Assembly (NCBI GenBank): GCA_910583555.1
Contig: CAJTXO010000037.1
Coordinates: 1 to 14,470, forward strand
Direction of reading: 5' to 3'
Origin: an uncultured Eubacterium sp.
Lineage (GTDB): Bacteria > Bacillota > Clostridia > Lachnospirales > Lachnospiraceae
Length of the DNA: 14,470 nt
Position 1 is the stretch's first letter. Every line of letters begins with the position of its first letter. Shown here one piece after another: positions 6,286 through 14,410 of this stretch. A program made the position numbers and the translations under genes. The notes beneath the pieces were generated by a model. The model searched no databases and had not been told where the DNA came from. It saw only the letters and a list, made by a program, of their open reading frames with translations.

Positions 6286-7149
6286 TTACTGCAATAGTTC
6301 CGATATGTTCCGATAATCCCGGTCGGGATTTTTCCGCCGCGCGACTGCCAGCACTTTCTGTCCCAGCAGTTGGTATATCATTCGTTCTTCCCCGCGGAGC
6401 ACAGCCAGATGGCCCTCCACAGTGTGGACGTCGCCGCGCTCGATCGGTCCGGTCAAAGTCTTTTCGGCGCCGTCCCGGACAGCCGCCTCTATATTATGAA
6501 CGACAAGAGGCCCCACAAGCTCCCGGCCCGTCTCCTCCGGGATACCGCACTGTTCGAGCAGCTCCAGTCCCATCGAAAAAAGTCCCGTCATAAAATTACT
6601 AACGAGGGAAGCACTACAATGATACCGCATTTTCGCCTCTGGAGAGATTTTCAAAACCCGGTTGCCCATGTGTGAAAACATGTCCTCCATGACGGCGGCA
6701 GCCCTCTTTTGTCCCTCGATCGTAACGATCGCCAAATTCAATTTCTGATAAGATGTAAATTTATCGCTGAACGCATACATAGGATGAACCGAACAGCCGG
6801 CCGCGCCGGTACTTTCGATTCCTGAAAATACAGCAGATGATAATGAGCCACTGAAATGGCATACTATTTTACCCGCAAGCGGATGTACGGCAGAACCTTT
6901 TTCTCCCATTCCGCGCATCTGCTGCCAGACATTCCCGATCTCATCGTCGGGAACGGCGAGGCAGAGCAATCCGCATGCCTGAATCAATTCATATAAATCT
7001 TCAAATACTTTTGTTCCTGTGAAAGTCCCAGCCTGTTCCGAGCTTTCCCTGTGTCTGCTAACATAACCGGCCACCTTGAATCCGTGTTCTATCATATATT
7101 TTCCCATCGAACACCCGACTTTTCCGGCCCCGATCATACCAATCTCCAT
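6286..7149 (-). CDS. Rossmann-like DUF2520 protein, candidate PanG-type ketopantoate reductase, 287 aa
   Basis: The N-terminal NAD(P)-binding Rossmann half starts MEIGMIGAGKVG with the GxGxxG loop (7-12), then LLCLAVPDDEI and CHFSGSLSS (97-105). The second, helical DUF2520 half carries SVHPMYAF (120-127), YHCSASLVSNF (176-186) and TGPIERGD (233-240). The start is ATG 7149 with AGGTGATG upstream; the frame extends 74 codons further, but those are non-coding promoter sequence. Known context: PanG, a ketopantoate reductase unrelated to PanE, has been described in Francisella, with homologs in other bacteria including clostridia. I believe it belongs to this type of fold. The gene is 50 bases upstream of panB, so reduction of PanB's product to pantoate is a natural role. 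That assignment is inference. Confidence 0.85.
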   Translation of the reverse strand: MEIGMIGAGKVGCSMGKYMIEHGFKVAGYVSRHRESSEQAGTFTGTKVFEDLYELIQACGLLCLAVPDDEIGNVWQQMRGMGEKGSAVHPLAGKIVCHFSGSLSSAVFSGIESTGAAGCSVHPMYAFSDKFTSYQKLNLAIVTIEGQKRAAAVMEDMFSHMGNRVLKISPEAKMRYHCSASLVSNFMTGLFSMGLELLEQCGIPEETGRELVGPLVVHNIEAAVRDGAEKTLTGPIERGDVHTVEGHLAVLRGEERMIYQLLGQKVLAVARRKNPDRDYRNISELLQ

Positions 7150-7235
7150 GTCATCACCTGCTCTCTCCGAATGCGGCAGACAGTGACACCCAAAATTCAT
7201 CTGATGCAGTTTCCTACGAATACCGCTCGGTGTAA

Positions 7236-7264
7236 AGAATACCACAATTCGGAAAAAAAAGCAA
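7236..7264 (-). promoter_or_regulatory. Promoter of the DUF2520-panB-panC operon
   Basis: On the minus strand TTGCTT (7264-7259) and TATTCT (7241-7236) are 17 bases apart, with TGG directly before the second hexamer as an extended -10. Transcription would start near 7229, leaving an ~80-base leader before the ATG at 7149. No riboswitch-like fold was evident in the leader. Confidence 0.65.
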
Positions 7265-7292
7265 ATAATTTTCCTTCCCCGAAAAAAATCGC

Positions 7293-7320
7293 TTGAGGTT
7301 TTTTTCATTTCCGTTATAAT
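7293..7320 (+). promoter_or_regulatory. Promoter of carB
   Basis: TTGAGG (7293-7298) and a perfect TATAAT (7315-7320) are 16 bases apart. The leader to the ATG at 7365 is only about 37 bases, too short for a PyrR attenuator. Its -35 lies about 30 bases from the -35 of the opposing pan promoter, so the two could interfere or share an operator. Confidence 0.7.
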
Positions 7321-7351
7321 ATAATATGAAGATGTGTGATTTAGAGAGACT

Positions 7352-7357
7352 AGGAGG
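7352..7357 (+). promoter_or_regulatory. Ribosome binding site of carB
   Basis: A full AGGAGG lies 7 bases before ATG 7365 and decides this start over an in-frame upstream ATG at 7326. Confidence 0.85.
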
Positions 7358-7364
7358 ATACAAA

Positions 7365-10300
7365 ATGCCAAAAAGAACTGATATTCACAAGGTACTTATT
7401 ATTGGCTCTGGCCCGATCATCATCGGTCAGGCGTGTGAGTTTGATTATTCCGGCACTCAGGCTTGTAAAGCACTGCGTAAACTGGGGTACGAGATCGTAT
7501 TGGTGAATTCCAACCCTGCTACGATCATGACTGATCCGGAAACTGCCGATGTCACTTATATCGAGCCTTTGAATGTAAACCGTTTGGAGCAGATCATCGC
7601 AAAAGAGCGGCCCGACGCCTTACTTCCCAACTTAGGAGGGCAGTCCGGCCTGAATTTATGTGCGGAATTGAACCAAAAAGGAATTTTAGACAAATATAAT
7701 GTAAAAGTGATCGGTGTTCAGGTCGACGCGATCGAGCGCGGTGAAGACCGGATTGAATTTAAAAAGACAATGGACAAGCTCGGGATCGAAATGGCCCGCA
7801 GCGAAGTGGCCTACAGCGTAGATGAGGCTTTGTCCATCGCAGATAAGCTCGGCTATCCCGTTGTACTCCGCCCGGCGTACACGATGGGCGGCGCAGGCGG
7901 CGGCCTCGTTTATAATAAAGAAGAATTGAAAACCGTATGCGCGCGTGGTCTTCAGGCAAGCCTTGTCGGGCAGGTACTCGTCGAAGAGTCCATTCTCGGC
8001 TGGGAAGAACTGGAACTGGAAGTCGTACGCGACGCTGAAAATAACATTATTACTGTATGCTTTATCGAAAATATCGACCCATTGGGCGTACATACAGGCG
8101 ATTCGTTCTGTTCCGCGCCGATGCTCACCATTTCCGAGGAATGTCAAAAGCGCTTGCAGGAACAGGCGTATAAGATCGTGGAATCGGTGCAGGTTATCGG
8201 TGGTACCAACGTACAGTTCGCCCACGACCCGGTCAGCGACCGGATCATTGTCATCGAGATCAACCCGCGTACGTCCCGTTCCTCCGCCCTCGCCTCCAAA
8301 GCGACCGGCTTCCCGATCGCGCTCGTGTCGGCGATGCTGGCTTCCGGCCTGACGCTAAAAGATATTCCGTGCGGCAAATATGGCACGTTGGACAAGTACG
8401 TACCGGACGGCGACTACGTCGTGATCAAATTCGCGCGCTGGGCATTTGAGAAGTTCAAAGGCGTGGAAGACAAACTCGGCACGCAGATGCGCGCGGTCGG
8501 GGAAGTGATGAGTATTGGCAAAACCTATAAGGAAGCATTCCAAAAAGCCATCCGAAGCCTGGAAACCGGTCGCTACGGTCTGGGCCACGCGAAAGATTTT
8601 GATTCTATGACGAAAAAAGAACTCCTCCAGCTTTTGATCACACCATCGAGCGAACGGCATTTTATCATGTACGAGGCGCTGAGAAAAGGCGCTACGGTCG
8701 AAGAAATTTACGATCTCACAAAAGTAAAAGCCTACTTTATCGAACAGATGAAAGAGCTGGTCGAAGAAGAAGAAGAACTGATGAAATCCAAAGGCAGCCT
8801 GCCGCCGGATGATCTTCTCACCACAGCGAAAAAGGACGGCTTTTCGGATAAATATTTGAGCAAGATCCTGGAAATCCCGGAAGAAGACATACGGAACAAA
8901 CGAATTTCCCTCGGTGTCTGCGAAGCGTGGGAAGGCGTCCATGTCAGCGGCACGGAAAACAGCGCTTACTACTATTCCACCTACAACGCGCCGGACAAAA
9001 ATCCGGTGACATCGGATAAACCGAAGATCATGATCCTCGGCGGCGGCCCGAACCGCATCGGCCAGGGAATCGAGTTTGACTACTGCTGTGTCCATGCAGC
9101 TATCGCCCTGAAACATCTAGGCTTTGAAACGATCATCGTCAACTGTAACCCTGAGACGGTATCCACCGACTACGACACGTCGGATAAATTATATTTTGAG
9201 CCGCTGACACTGGAAGATGTGCTGAGCATCTACAATAAGGAAAAACCGCTGGGCGTCATCGCGCAGTTTGGCGGACAGACGCCGTTAAACCTCGCGGCGG
9301 AACTTGAGAAAAACGGCGTGAAGATCCTCGGAACGTCTCCTTCTGTGATCGACCTCGCGGAAGACCGCGACCAGTTCCGCGCGATGATGGACAAGCTGGA
9401 AATCCCGATGCCGGAATCCGGCATGGCAACGACAGTAGAAGAAGCGGTTTCCATCGCGGAACAGATCGGCTACCCGGTTATGGTACGTCCTTCGTACGTA
9501 CTCGGCGGCCGCGGCATGGAAGTTGTCTATGATAACGACAGCATGGAAGAATATATGAATGCGGCTGTCGGCGTCACGCCTGACCGCCCGATCCTCATCG
9601 ACCGCTTCCTGAACCATGCGATGGAATGTGAAGCGGATGCGATCAGCGACGGAACAAACGCGTTTGTTCCTGCCGTGATGGAGCACATTGAGCTGGCCGG
9701 CGTCCATTCGGGAGACTCCGCCTGCATCATTCCTTCCGTCCACATTTCACCGGACAATGTCAAAACGATCAAAGAATATACGAAACGGATCGCGGAGGAA
9801 ATGCACGTAAAAGGCCTGATGAACATGCAGTACGCCATCGAAAACGGGAAAGTCTACGTATTGGAAGCCAATCCGAGAGCATCCCGGACCGTGCCTTTGG
9901 TTTCCAAAGTGTGCAACATCCGCATGGTCCCTCTCGCTACCGATATCATTACCTCCGAACTGACGGGACGGCCGTCTCCGGTCGTCGGGCTGAAAGAGCA
10001 GAACATCCCGAACTATGGCGTGAAAGAAGCTGCTTTTCCATTTAATATGTTCCAGGAAGTCGATCCGGTACTCGGCCCGGAAATGCGTTCTACCGGCGAA
10101 GTTCTCGGCCTGTCGCACTCATACGGAGAAGCGTTCTTCAAAGCGCAGGAAGCTGTTCAGTCTACGCTTCCGCTCGAGGGAACGGTTTTGATCTCTGTCA
10201 ATGCCAAAGATCGGAACGAAGTGGTGGAAGTGGCGAAAAGTTTTGCCGGTGACGGGTTTAAGATCGTGGCGACCGGGCACACGTATGAATTGATCCATGA

Positions 10301-10589
10301 AGCCGGCATTCCTGCAGAAAAGGTGAAAAAGCTCTACGAAGGGCGCCCGAACATACTCGATATGATCACGAACGGCGACATCCAGCTGATCATCAACTCT
10401 CCGGTCGGCAAGGACAGCGTACATGACGACAGTTATTTGCGCAAGGCCGCGATCAAAGGGAAAGTGCCTTATATGACGACGATCGCCGCGGCGAAGGCGA
10501 CGGCGGACGGGATTCATTATGTGAAGACGCATGCGAGTACGGAGGTGAAGTCGCTGCAGGAACTGCATAGTGAGATATGTGATCTGTGA
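7365..10589 (+). CDS. carB: Carbamoyl-phosphate synthase large subunit, 1074 aa
   Basis: Makes carbamoyl phosphate from ammonia (passed from the CarA glutaminase), bicarbonate and two ATP, feeding pyrimidine and arginine synthesis. Two homologous ATP-grasp halves are visible: GSGPIIIGQACEFDYSG (14-30) opens the carboxyphosphate half, with the metal-binding EINPRTSRSS near 298-307. GGGPNRIGQGIEFDY (559-573) opens the carbamoyl-phosphate half, with the matching EANPRASR later. A linker/oligomerisation region spans roughly 400-550, and a C-terminal MGS-like allosteric domain runs from ~939 (LISVNAKDR...INSPVGKD...KVPYMTTIAAAKA). Length equals the usual ~1,070 aa, with no truncation. It is monocistronic here: its own promoter precedes it and an intrinsic terminator follows. 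The usual partner gene carA is absent from the window. Confidence 0.98.
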   Translation: MPKRTDIHKVLIIGSGPIIIGQACEFDYSGTQACKALRKLGYEIVLVNSNPATIMTDPETADVTYIEPLNVNRLEQIIAKERPDALLPNLGGQSGLNLCAELNQKGILDKYNVKVIGVQVDAIERGEDRIEFKKTMDKLGIEMARSEVAYSVDEALSIADKLGYPVVLRPAYTMGGAGGGLVYNKEELKTVCARGLQASLVGQVLVEESILGWEELELEVVRDAENNIITVCFIENIDPLGVHTGDSFCSAPMLTISEECQKRLQEQAYKIVESVQVIGGTNVQFAHDPVSDRIIVIEINPRTSRSSALASKATGFPIALVSAMLASGLTLKDIPCGKYGTLDKYVPDGDYVVIKFARWAFEKFKGVEDKLGTQMRAVGEVMSIGKTYKEAFQKAIRSLETGRYGLGHAKDFDSMTKKELLQLLITPSSERHFIMYEALRKGATVEEIYDLTKVKAYFIEQMKELVEEEEELMKSKGSLPPDDLLTTAKKDGFSDKYLSKILEIPEEDIRNKRISLGVCEAWEGVHVSGTENSAYYYSTYNAPDKNPVTSDKPKIMILGGGPNRIGQGIEFDYCCVHAAIALKHLGFETIIVNCNPETVSTDYDTSDKLYFEPLTLEDVLSIYNKEKPLGVIAQFGGQTPLNLAAELEKNGVKILGTSPSVIDLAEDRDQFRAMMDKLEIPMPESGMATTVEEAVSIAEQIGYPVMVRPSYVLGGRGMEVVYDNDSMEEYMNAAVGVTPDRPILIDRFLNHAMECEADAISDGTNAFVPAVMEHIELAGVHSGDSACIIPSVHISPDNVKTIKEYTKRIAEEMHVKGLMNMQYAIENGKVYVLEANPRASRTVPLVSKVCNIRMVPLATDIITSELTGRPSPVVGLKEQNIPNYGVKEAAFPFNMFQEVDPVLGPEMRSTGEVLGLSHSYGEAFFKAQEAVQSTLPLEGTVLISVNAKDRNEVVEVAKSFAGDGFKIVATGHTYELIHEAGIPAEKVKKLYEGRPNILDMITNGDIQLIINSPVGKDSVHDDSYLRKAAIKGKVPYMTTIAAAKATADGIHYVKTHASTEVKSLQELHSEICDL

Positions 10590-10636
10590 TGGTGATTTCA
10601 ACCTTTAAATCGTTAATCTATAACTAGAACGACCGT

Positions 10637-10679
10637 AAAAGCGGTGCCGGGATGTGATTTCCGCACCGCTTTTGTTTTT
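10637..10679 (+). terminator. Intrinsic terminator after carB
   Basis: Eleven-base inverted repeat AAAAGCGGTGC (10637-10647) and GCACCGCTTTT (10663-10673), followed by G and five T. The A run on the other side would give a T run on the minus strand, so it could also stop the converging ABC operon. Confidence 0.92.
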
Positions 10680-10780
10680 GTAATTCAACTCAGTAAAACA
10701 GTTTTTTCCTTGCATAAAATCACCGTATTTCACATTTCCTTTACCTTGTCAGACCTCTTTTAAAAAACATCTAAATACAA
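10674..10780. other. Convergent intergenic spacer
   Basis: AT-rich spacer between the carB terminator and the stop of the ABC ATPase gene. No promoter, RNA gene or second clear terminator was seen. Confidence 0.5.
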
Positions 10781-11419
10781 TTACCCCTCCAACCTATCAA
10801 GAATTTTTCCATCCTCCATACGATACACAACATCACACAATGTATCTATATCCTCTTGGTTATGACTCGAAAGCAAAACCAGTGCCCCATTATCTGCCGT
10901 TTTTCTTATTATATCTCTTACAAGTCCAACTGACTTATGATCTAACCCATTCATTGGTTCATCCAGAAGCAAGATTTCCGGTTTCTCCATAATAGCCTGA
11001 ACGATCCCTAACTTTTGCCTCATGCCCATAGAATATTTCCCCACATGTTTTCTATTCCTTGCGTCTAGACCAATCATTTCCATATATTCATATATCTCTT
11101 CTTTCCCTATTTTCCCCCTTACAGCAGCCAGTAATCTTAAATTTTTATACCCAGAATAATTTGGAATAAATCCTGGATTTTCTATAATCACACCCAAATT
11201 TTCCGGAACATCCATATCTTTTCCAAGCAACTTCCCATCTATCACGATTTTTCCCGTAGTCGGCTTAACAAACCCGCATATACATTTCATTAACATTGTC
11301 TTTCCACATCCATTTCTTCCAACTAGTCCATAGATCTTTCCAGCATCAAATTCCACAGAAATATTAGAAAGAACTTCATTATCCCCGTATGTCTTTGTAA
11401 TACTGTTAACACTGATCAT
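10781..11419 (-). CDS. ABC transporter ATP-binding protein (BcrA/ABC-2 type), 212 aa
   Basis: Energises the two membrane proteins encoded just upstream. The start is ATG 11419 with GGAGG 9 bases before it. Motifs: Walker A GRNGCGKT (34-41), signature YSMGMRQKL (129-137, the SMGMRQ variant usual in ABC-2/BcrA-like exporters), Walker B ILLLDEP (149-155), D-loop GLD (158-160) and H-loop SSHN with H186. The Q-loop position reads IIENPGF, with Glu80 in place of the common Gln, as also seen in BcrA/lantibiotic-immunity-type ATPases. At 212 aa it is a minimal domain with no C-terminal extension. It is last in a tightly packed operon, 19 bases after the second permease. Likely substrates are peptides, lipids or antibiotics; this is inference. 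Confidence 0.93.
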   Translation of the reverse strand: MISVNSITKTYGDNEVLSNISVEFDAGKIYGLVGRNGCGKTMLMKCICGFVKPTTGKIVIDGKLLGKDMDVPENLGVIIENPGFIPNYSGYKNLRLLAAVRGKIGKEEIYEYMEMIGLDARNRKHVGKYSMGMRQKLGIVQAIMEKPEILLLDEPMNGLDHKSVGLVRDIIRKTADNGALVLLSSHNQEDIDTLCDVVYRMEDGKILDRLEG

Positions 11420-11438
11420 TGTATCATTCCTCCATTCA

Positions 11439-12275
11439 TTACGCTTCAATTACATCTTTTCTTTTCGCAACAAAATACGCCAACAAAAACAATATTATAT
11501 TTAATATAATAAGACATGTAACAGAAAATATTGCTGATGGAAGCCCCCGTTCCCTTGCATAGGCCATATTGGAAATTTGTATCCATGATATTGGAGAAAT
11601 CCATAACAACGTAATATTGCCTGTGATATATACAAACCAATCCAGCAAAACAAGTGCAACACAAATCAAAATACCAACACTTCGATTTTTAAATAGAATG
11701 TTGCACAAATATAATATCATCCCTATTAACATCATTAAAAGGATACTTATACAAACCGTATAAACCATCACTTCCTGCGCAGAATATCGACTTACTGTTT
11801 GATAAGATATGGGATGAACGATATCAAATTGTCTTGCCAGAGTTTCAATTACCTTACCCCAATCTTTCAAAAAAGCAATCATGGAAATATTTCTTATAAC
11901 AGGTAGCGCTACTAAAAATGCAGTAAGCAAAAAGCAGCATATAATAAGATACACCATTTGAGCTAGATACCACTTCTTCTTTCCTGTTCTTGACAAAAGC
12001 AAAAGCTGAAAACCCGAAATGAAAGGAGCATTAGAAAACAAAAAAATCACACAGGAAAATATAACAATTCTCATAAACGGGTGTGTAAAACAAAAGGGAA
12101 ATAAATATGGAGATACTCGAAATCTCGCCTGATAAGCAAAATCAAAAACCGCTGTATAATTGTCTAACACAAAAATAATCAGCGTTAATACAACAAAATA
12201 AATTTTATAATTTCTGGTCCAGTTTGCCAAATTGCACATTATGATTTTACAAATCTCTTTAGTCCTTTTCACCAC
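11439..12275 (-). CDS. ABC-2-like permease subunit, 278 aa, six predicted helices
   Basis: Integral membrane protein with hydrophobic segments near residues 23-41, 66-84, 103-127, 168-193, 198-218 and 247-270. A loop after the second helix (LLLSRTGKKKWYLAQ) carries the Arg/Lys-rich cytoplasmic element usual in these permeases. The start is GTG 12275 with AAGGGAG 8 bases upstream; it overlaps the previous gene by 17 bases, indicating coupled translation. No close family name is recognised. Its layout parallels the neighbouring permease (cytoplasmic N-terminus, helix pair, SR/TR-rich loop, helix), so the two may form a heterodimeric channel with the ATPase. AT-rich codon use contrasts with carB and the pan genes. 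Confidence 0.85.
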   Translation of the reverse strand: MVKRTKEICKIIMCNLANWTRNYKIYFVVLTLIIFVLDNYTAVFDFAYQARFRVSPYLFPFCFTHPFMRIVIFSCVIFLFSNAPFISGFQLLLLSRTGKKKWYLAQMVYLIICCFLLTAFLVALPVIRNISMIAFLKDWGKVIETLARQFDIVHPISYQTVSRYSAQEVMVYTVCISILLMMLIGMILYLCNILFKNRSVGILICVALVLLDWFVYITGNITLLWISPISWIQISNMAYARERGLPSAIFSVTCLIILNIILFLLAYFVAKRKDVIEA

Positions 12276-13050
12276 AGCATCTCCCTTTCATAACACAAGT
12301 AAAAACAAATCCAACAAATAATAAGCACGACAAATAAAACAATATAATATATCCAATCGACTGTCCTATAGAAGATGATGTCCGTGTAATCCCCGACCAA
12401 ATTGAAGAAAACTGCACATGTTCCGGTATTCTTAAAATAAGCTGCAATTTCGTTATTATGATATATGACAGATAAGGAGAAAGCGCAGAAACATATTGAT
12501 TATGAATCAACACAGAAAGAACCATCCCTACTGCCACAAAAAAACTGATTACAAAACCAACAAACAAAATACGCATTTCATAATACATAATATCATGAAA
12601 TTTCAATAAATCTTCATACGCATCTGTCCCGCCAGAGTAATAACTCTTATCTATAGCTGGCATAATCCCTCTTCCAACAGCGACAAAAACATTCAACACT
12701 AATATTGTCATAAAAAATGAATAAAAAATTCCAATAATAAATTTCGCAATTATATAGGAATATGTACTCGCTCGCGTAATAAACAGACGAGACACCTTTT
12801 CCGTTACATCTATACATACATTTGTTGTCACTATATAACCAAGAGGAATAAAGAGTAATTCAAAAAAATATCCTCCATAAAACATATGATAAAACATATA
12901 ATAAAAATTTATATCTCCCCAACCATTCTGCCTGATATATGTCACAACACCTATTGTCATTATAAGAGCCGAAAAAAATAGTGTGCTTATGTTATTGGCA
13001 ACCCCGAACAATCTTCTCACTTCTGTTCTGCTCATATTCCAAAGTTTCAT
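12259..13050 (-). CDS. ABC-2-like permease subunit, 263 aa, six predicted helices
   Basis: Membrane protein with hydrophobic segments near residues 21-39, 58-78, 100-126, 161-182, 187-206 and 231-254. The segment VTEKVSRLFITRASTYSYIIAKF is the cytoplasmic coupling-type loop of ABC-2 permeases. The ATG at 13050 is chosen because AAGGTGG lies 6 bases upstream; an upstream ATG at 13074 (8 residues more) would overlap the lipoprotein gene and has a poorer site. With the shorter start the gap to that gene is 11 bases. Together with the second permease and the ATPase it should make one exporter or lipid/peptide translocator. Substrate unknown. Confidence 0.85.
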   Translation of the reverse strand: MKLWNMSRTEVRRLFGVANNISTLFFSALIMTIGVVTYIRQNGWGDINFYYMFYHMFYGGYFFELLFIPLGYIVTTNVCIDVTEKVSRLFITRASTYSYIIAKFIIGIFYSFFMTILVLNVFVAVGRGIMPAIDKSYYSGGTDAYEDLLKFHDIMYYEMRILFVGFVISFFVAVGMVLSVLIHNQYVSALSPYLSYIIITKLQLILRIPEHVQFSSIWSGITRTSSSIGQSIGYIILFYLSCLLFVGFVFTCVMKGRCCGEKD

Positions 13051-13061
13051 ATCAATCCACC

Positions 13062-14144
13062 TTACTCTATCCATTTCCCATTTTCCATATCTAAAATAAA
13101 TGACATAGTTTCTATGGCCTGACGCTGTTCACCACCCTTGGTGTCGTTGATTTTTTGTTCTATCAGAAAAACATATACCGGGATGAAAGAAACCGTTTGG
13201 CTTTTTCCGTCACCTACCGCCAAATAGGACTGTTGAATTTCCTTGCATTCTACTTTATTGGCGGAGATTATATTCTCAAATTTTTGATTCATGGCTTGTT
13301 TCGCATTCACTAATGACAATACTTCAATTTCTTCCGGCTCACTCACATCCACATTGTAAATTCCGCTGGCTTGAAAAGTAACCAAACCCTCTTTATTGAC
13401 AATCGCCCAAATATAAGATCCACAATAAAAACGCTCTCCGTAATCATAGTCATTATGATACAGTACATTTTCTCCCACACATACGCTCATTACAACCAAA
13501 TATCCCTCATCACGTTTTGCAAAATCACGTTTCATAGGTTCATTTGTTGGGTCCTTAATATATTCTTTATATTCCTGATCTGACATAAACATCCTACTTA
13601 ATTTGGTCAAGTTGTCTTTCGTCAGGGAGTATGTCTTTGTATCTTTTATTGAAAAGCTGTTTTTTTCAATAATATCATTTACTGTTTCAATCGCCTTCTT
13701 TTCAGAGACGCTCGTTATATTTTCCTTCTCCAAAATCTCATCAAAATTTTCTCGAAACTTCCCTTTTTTATCATATAGAAGCGTTTCATAAGTATCATAG
13801 AATTCCTGTGTTGTATACCTAACACTTCCCGGTTCAACAATAAGATAATTATTTTCTTCATCTTCCCACATACTTTCCTCTTCTTCTGTTTCGTTCTCTA
13901 ATTGCCTATAATCAGAACCAGCCGGAAAATAAATTTCCGGTTTTGCCAAATCATTTATCCTTCGAATCTCCCCTCGAAAAACTTTATATTTAGAAACTTC
14001 GCCTGGCTTCTCTGTACTATGGTCCTGTATCACAACGTTATTATTCTCTTTTTCTTCATCCATAGCTTCATTCGCAATACTGCATGATGTACATCCGAAC
14101 ACCACTAAAGCAAGAAACAGCATATTCTTAATCTTGACACACAT
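13062..14144 (-). CDS. Putative lipoprotein of an ABC operon, 360 aa
   Basis: First gene of the four-gene operon. The chosen ATG (14144) has GGAG 6 bases upstream; an ATG 12 bases earlier (14156) is a serious alternative, and a longer open frame to 14255 is non-coding. The start MCVKIKNMLFLALVVFGCTSC is a short basic signal peptide ending in a lipobox-like stretch, with lipidation at C18 (VFGC) or C21. The mature protein begins with a long acidic, probably disordered linker (~25-105), followed by two related-looking alpha/beta units: SEKKAIETVNDIIEK (147-161) and VNAKQAMNQKFENII (279-293) each start a helix followed by strands. This resembles the PepSY/YycH-YycI type of extracytoplasmic fold, a weak impression only. 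It probably sits on the outer face of the membrane and works with the two permeases. Confidence 0.75.
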   Translation of the reverse strand: MCVKIKNMLFLALVVFGCTSCSIANEAMDEEKENNNVVIQDHSTEKPGEVSKYKVFRGEIRRINDLAKPEIYFPAGSDYRQLENETEEEESMWEDEENNYLIVEPGSVRYTTQEFYDTYETLLYDKKGKFRENFDEILEKENITSVSEKKAIETVNDIIEKNSFSIKDTKTYSLTKDNLTKLSRMFMSDQEYKEYIKDPTNEPMKRDFAKRDEGYLVVMSVCVGENVLYHNDYDYGERFYCGSYIWAIVNKEGLVTFQASGIYNVDVSEPEEIEVLSLVNAKQAMNQKFENIISANKVECKEIQQSYLAVGDGKSQTVSFIPVYVFLIEQKINDTKGGEQRQAIETMSFILDMENGKWIE

Positions 14145-14293
14145 ATTAATCTCCATTCCGCCGCCTTTCAGTTGGCGGCACAAATAGTAATGAAAGTATC
14201 GACTACCTTCTACATTATCTCTATAATAAAAGTGAGAAGCTATACTACAGAGCACGGGGAGGTGAGTCGCAAAAAACTCTCGTTTTAGACAGC

Positions 14294-14323
14294 ATATTAA
14301 TCAGTGTAAGTTCCACCTTTCAA
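14294..14323 (-). promoter_or_regulatory. Candidate promoter of the lipoprotein-ABC operon
   Basis: On the minus strand TTGAAA (14323-14318) and TAATAT (14299-14294) are 18 bases apart. The transcript would start near 14287, with a ~140-base leader before ATG 14144. The -35 lies in the bulge of a larger inverted repeat. Confidence 0.45.
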
Positions 14324-14394
14324 ACACAAATAAATGGCTTTTTCAGACCGTACACTAAGAATTGTTTTAACTCTTGTTAAATGTGTGGTGGAAC
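14310..14394. repeat. Nested inverted repeats upstream of the ABC operon
   Basis: GTTCCACC (14310-14317) pairs perfectly with GGTGGAAC (14387-14394). ACACA (14324-14328) can pair with TGTGT (14382-14386), and inside lies TTTAAC-TCTT-GTTAAA (14366-14381). This could be a structured leader/operator or the trace of a small mobile element. Confidence 0.5.
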
Positions 14395-14410
14395 AGTCAA
14401 TGGCTTCTCT

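Noticed and set aside
7150..7371. N-terminal extension of the DUF2520 protein by 74 residues
   Set aside because: The extension covers the divergent promoter region, does not resemble the family, and the ATG at 7149 has a good ribosome binding site and begins exactly at the Rossmann fold.
8355..9116. Long minus-strand open frame opposite carB (about 250 codons)
   Set aside because: It is antisense to a well-conserved CarB frame; such frames arise from the GC-rich third positions of the real gene. No start site or motif supports it.
14270..14400. T-box-like element (GGTGGAAC resembling the antiterminator core) before the lipoprotein operon
   Set aside because: The core differs from the T-box consensus, no convincing stem I/specifier or strong terminator helix follows, and the downstream genes are not amino-acid related.
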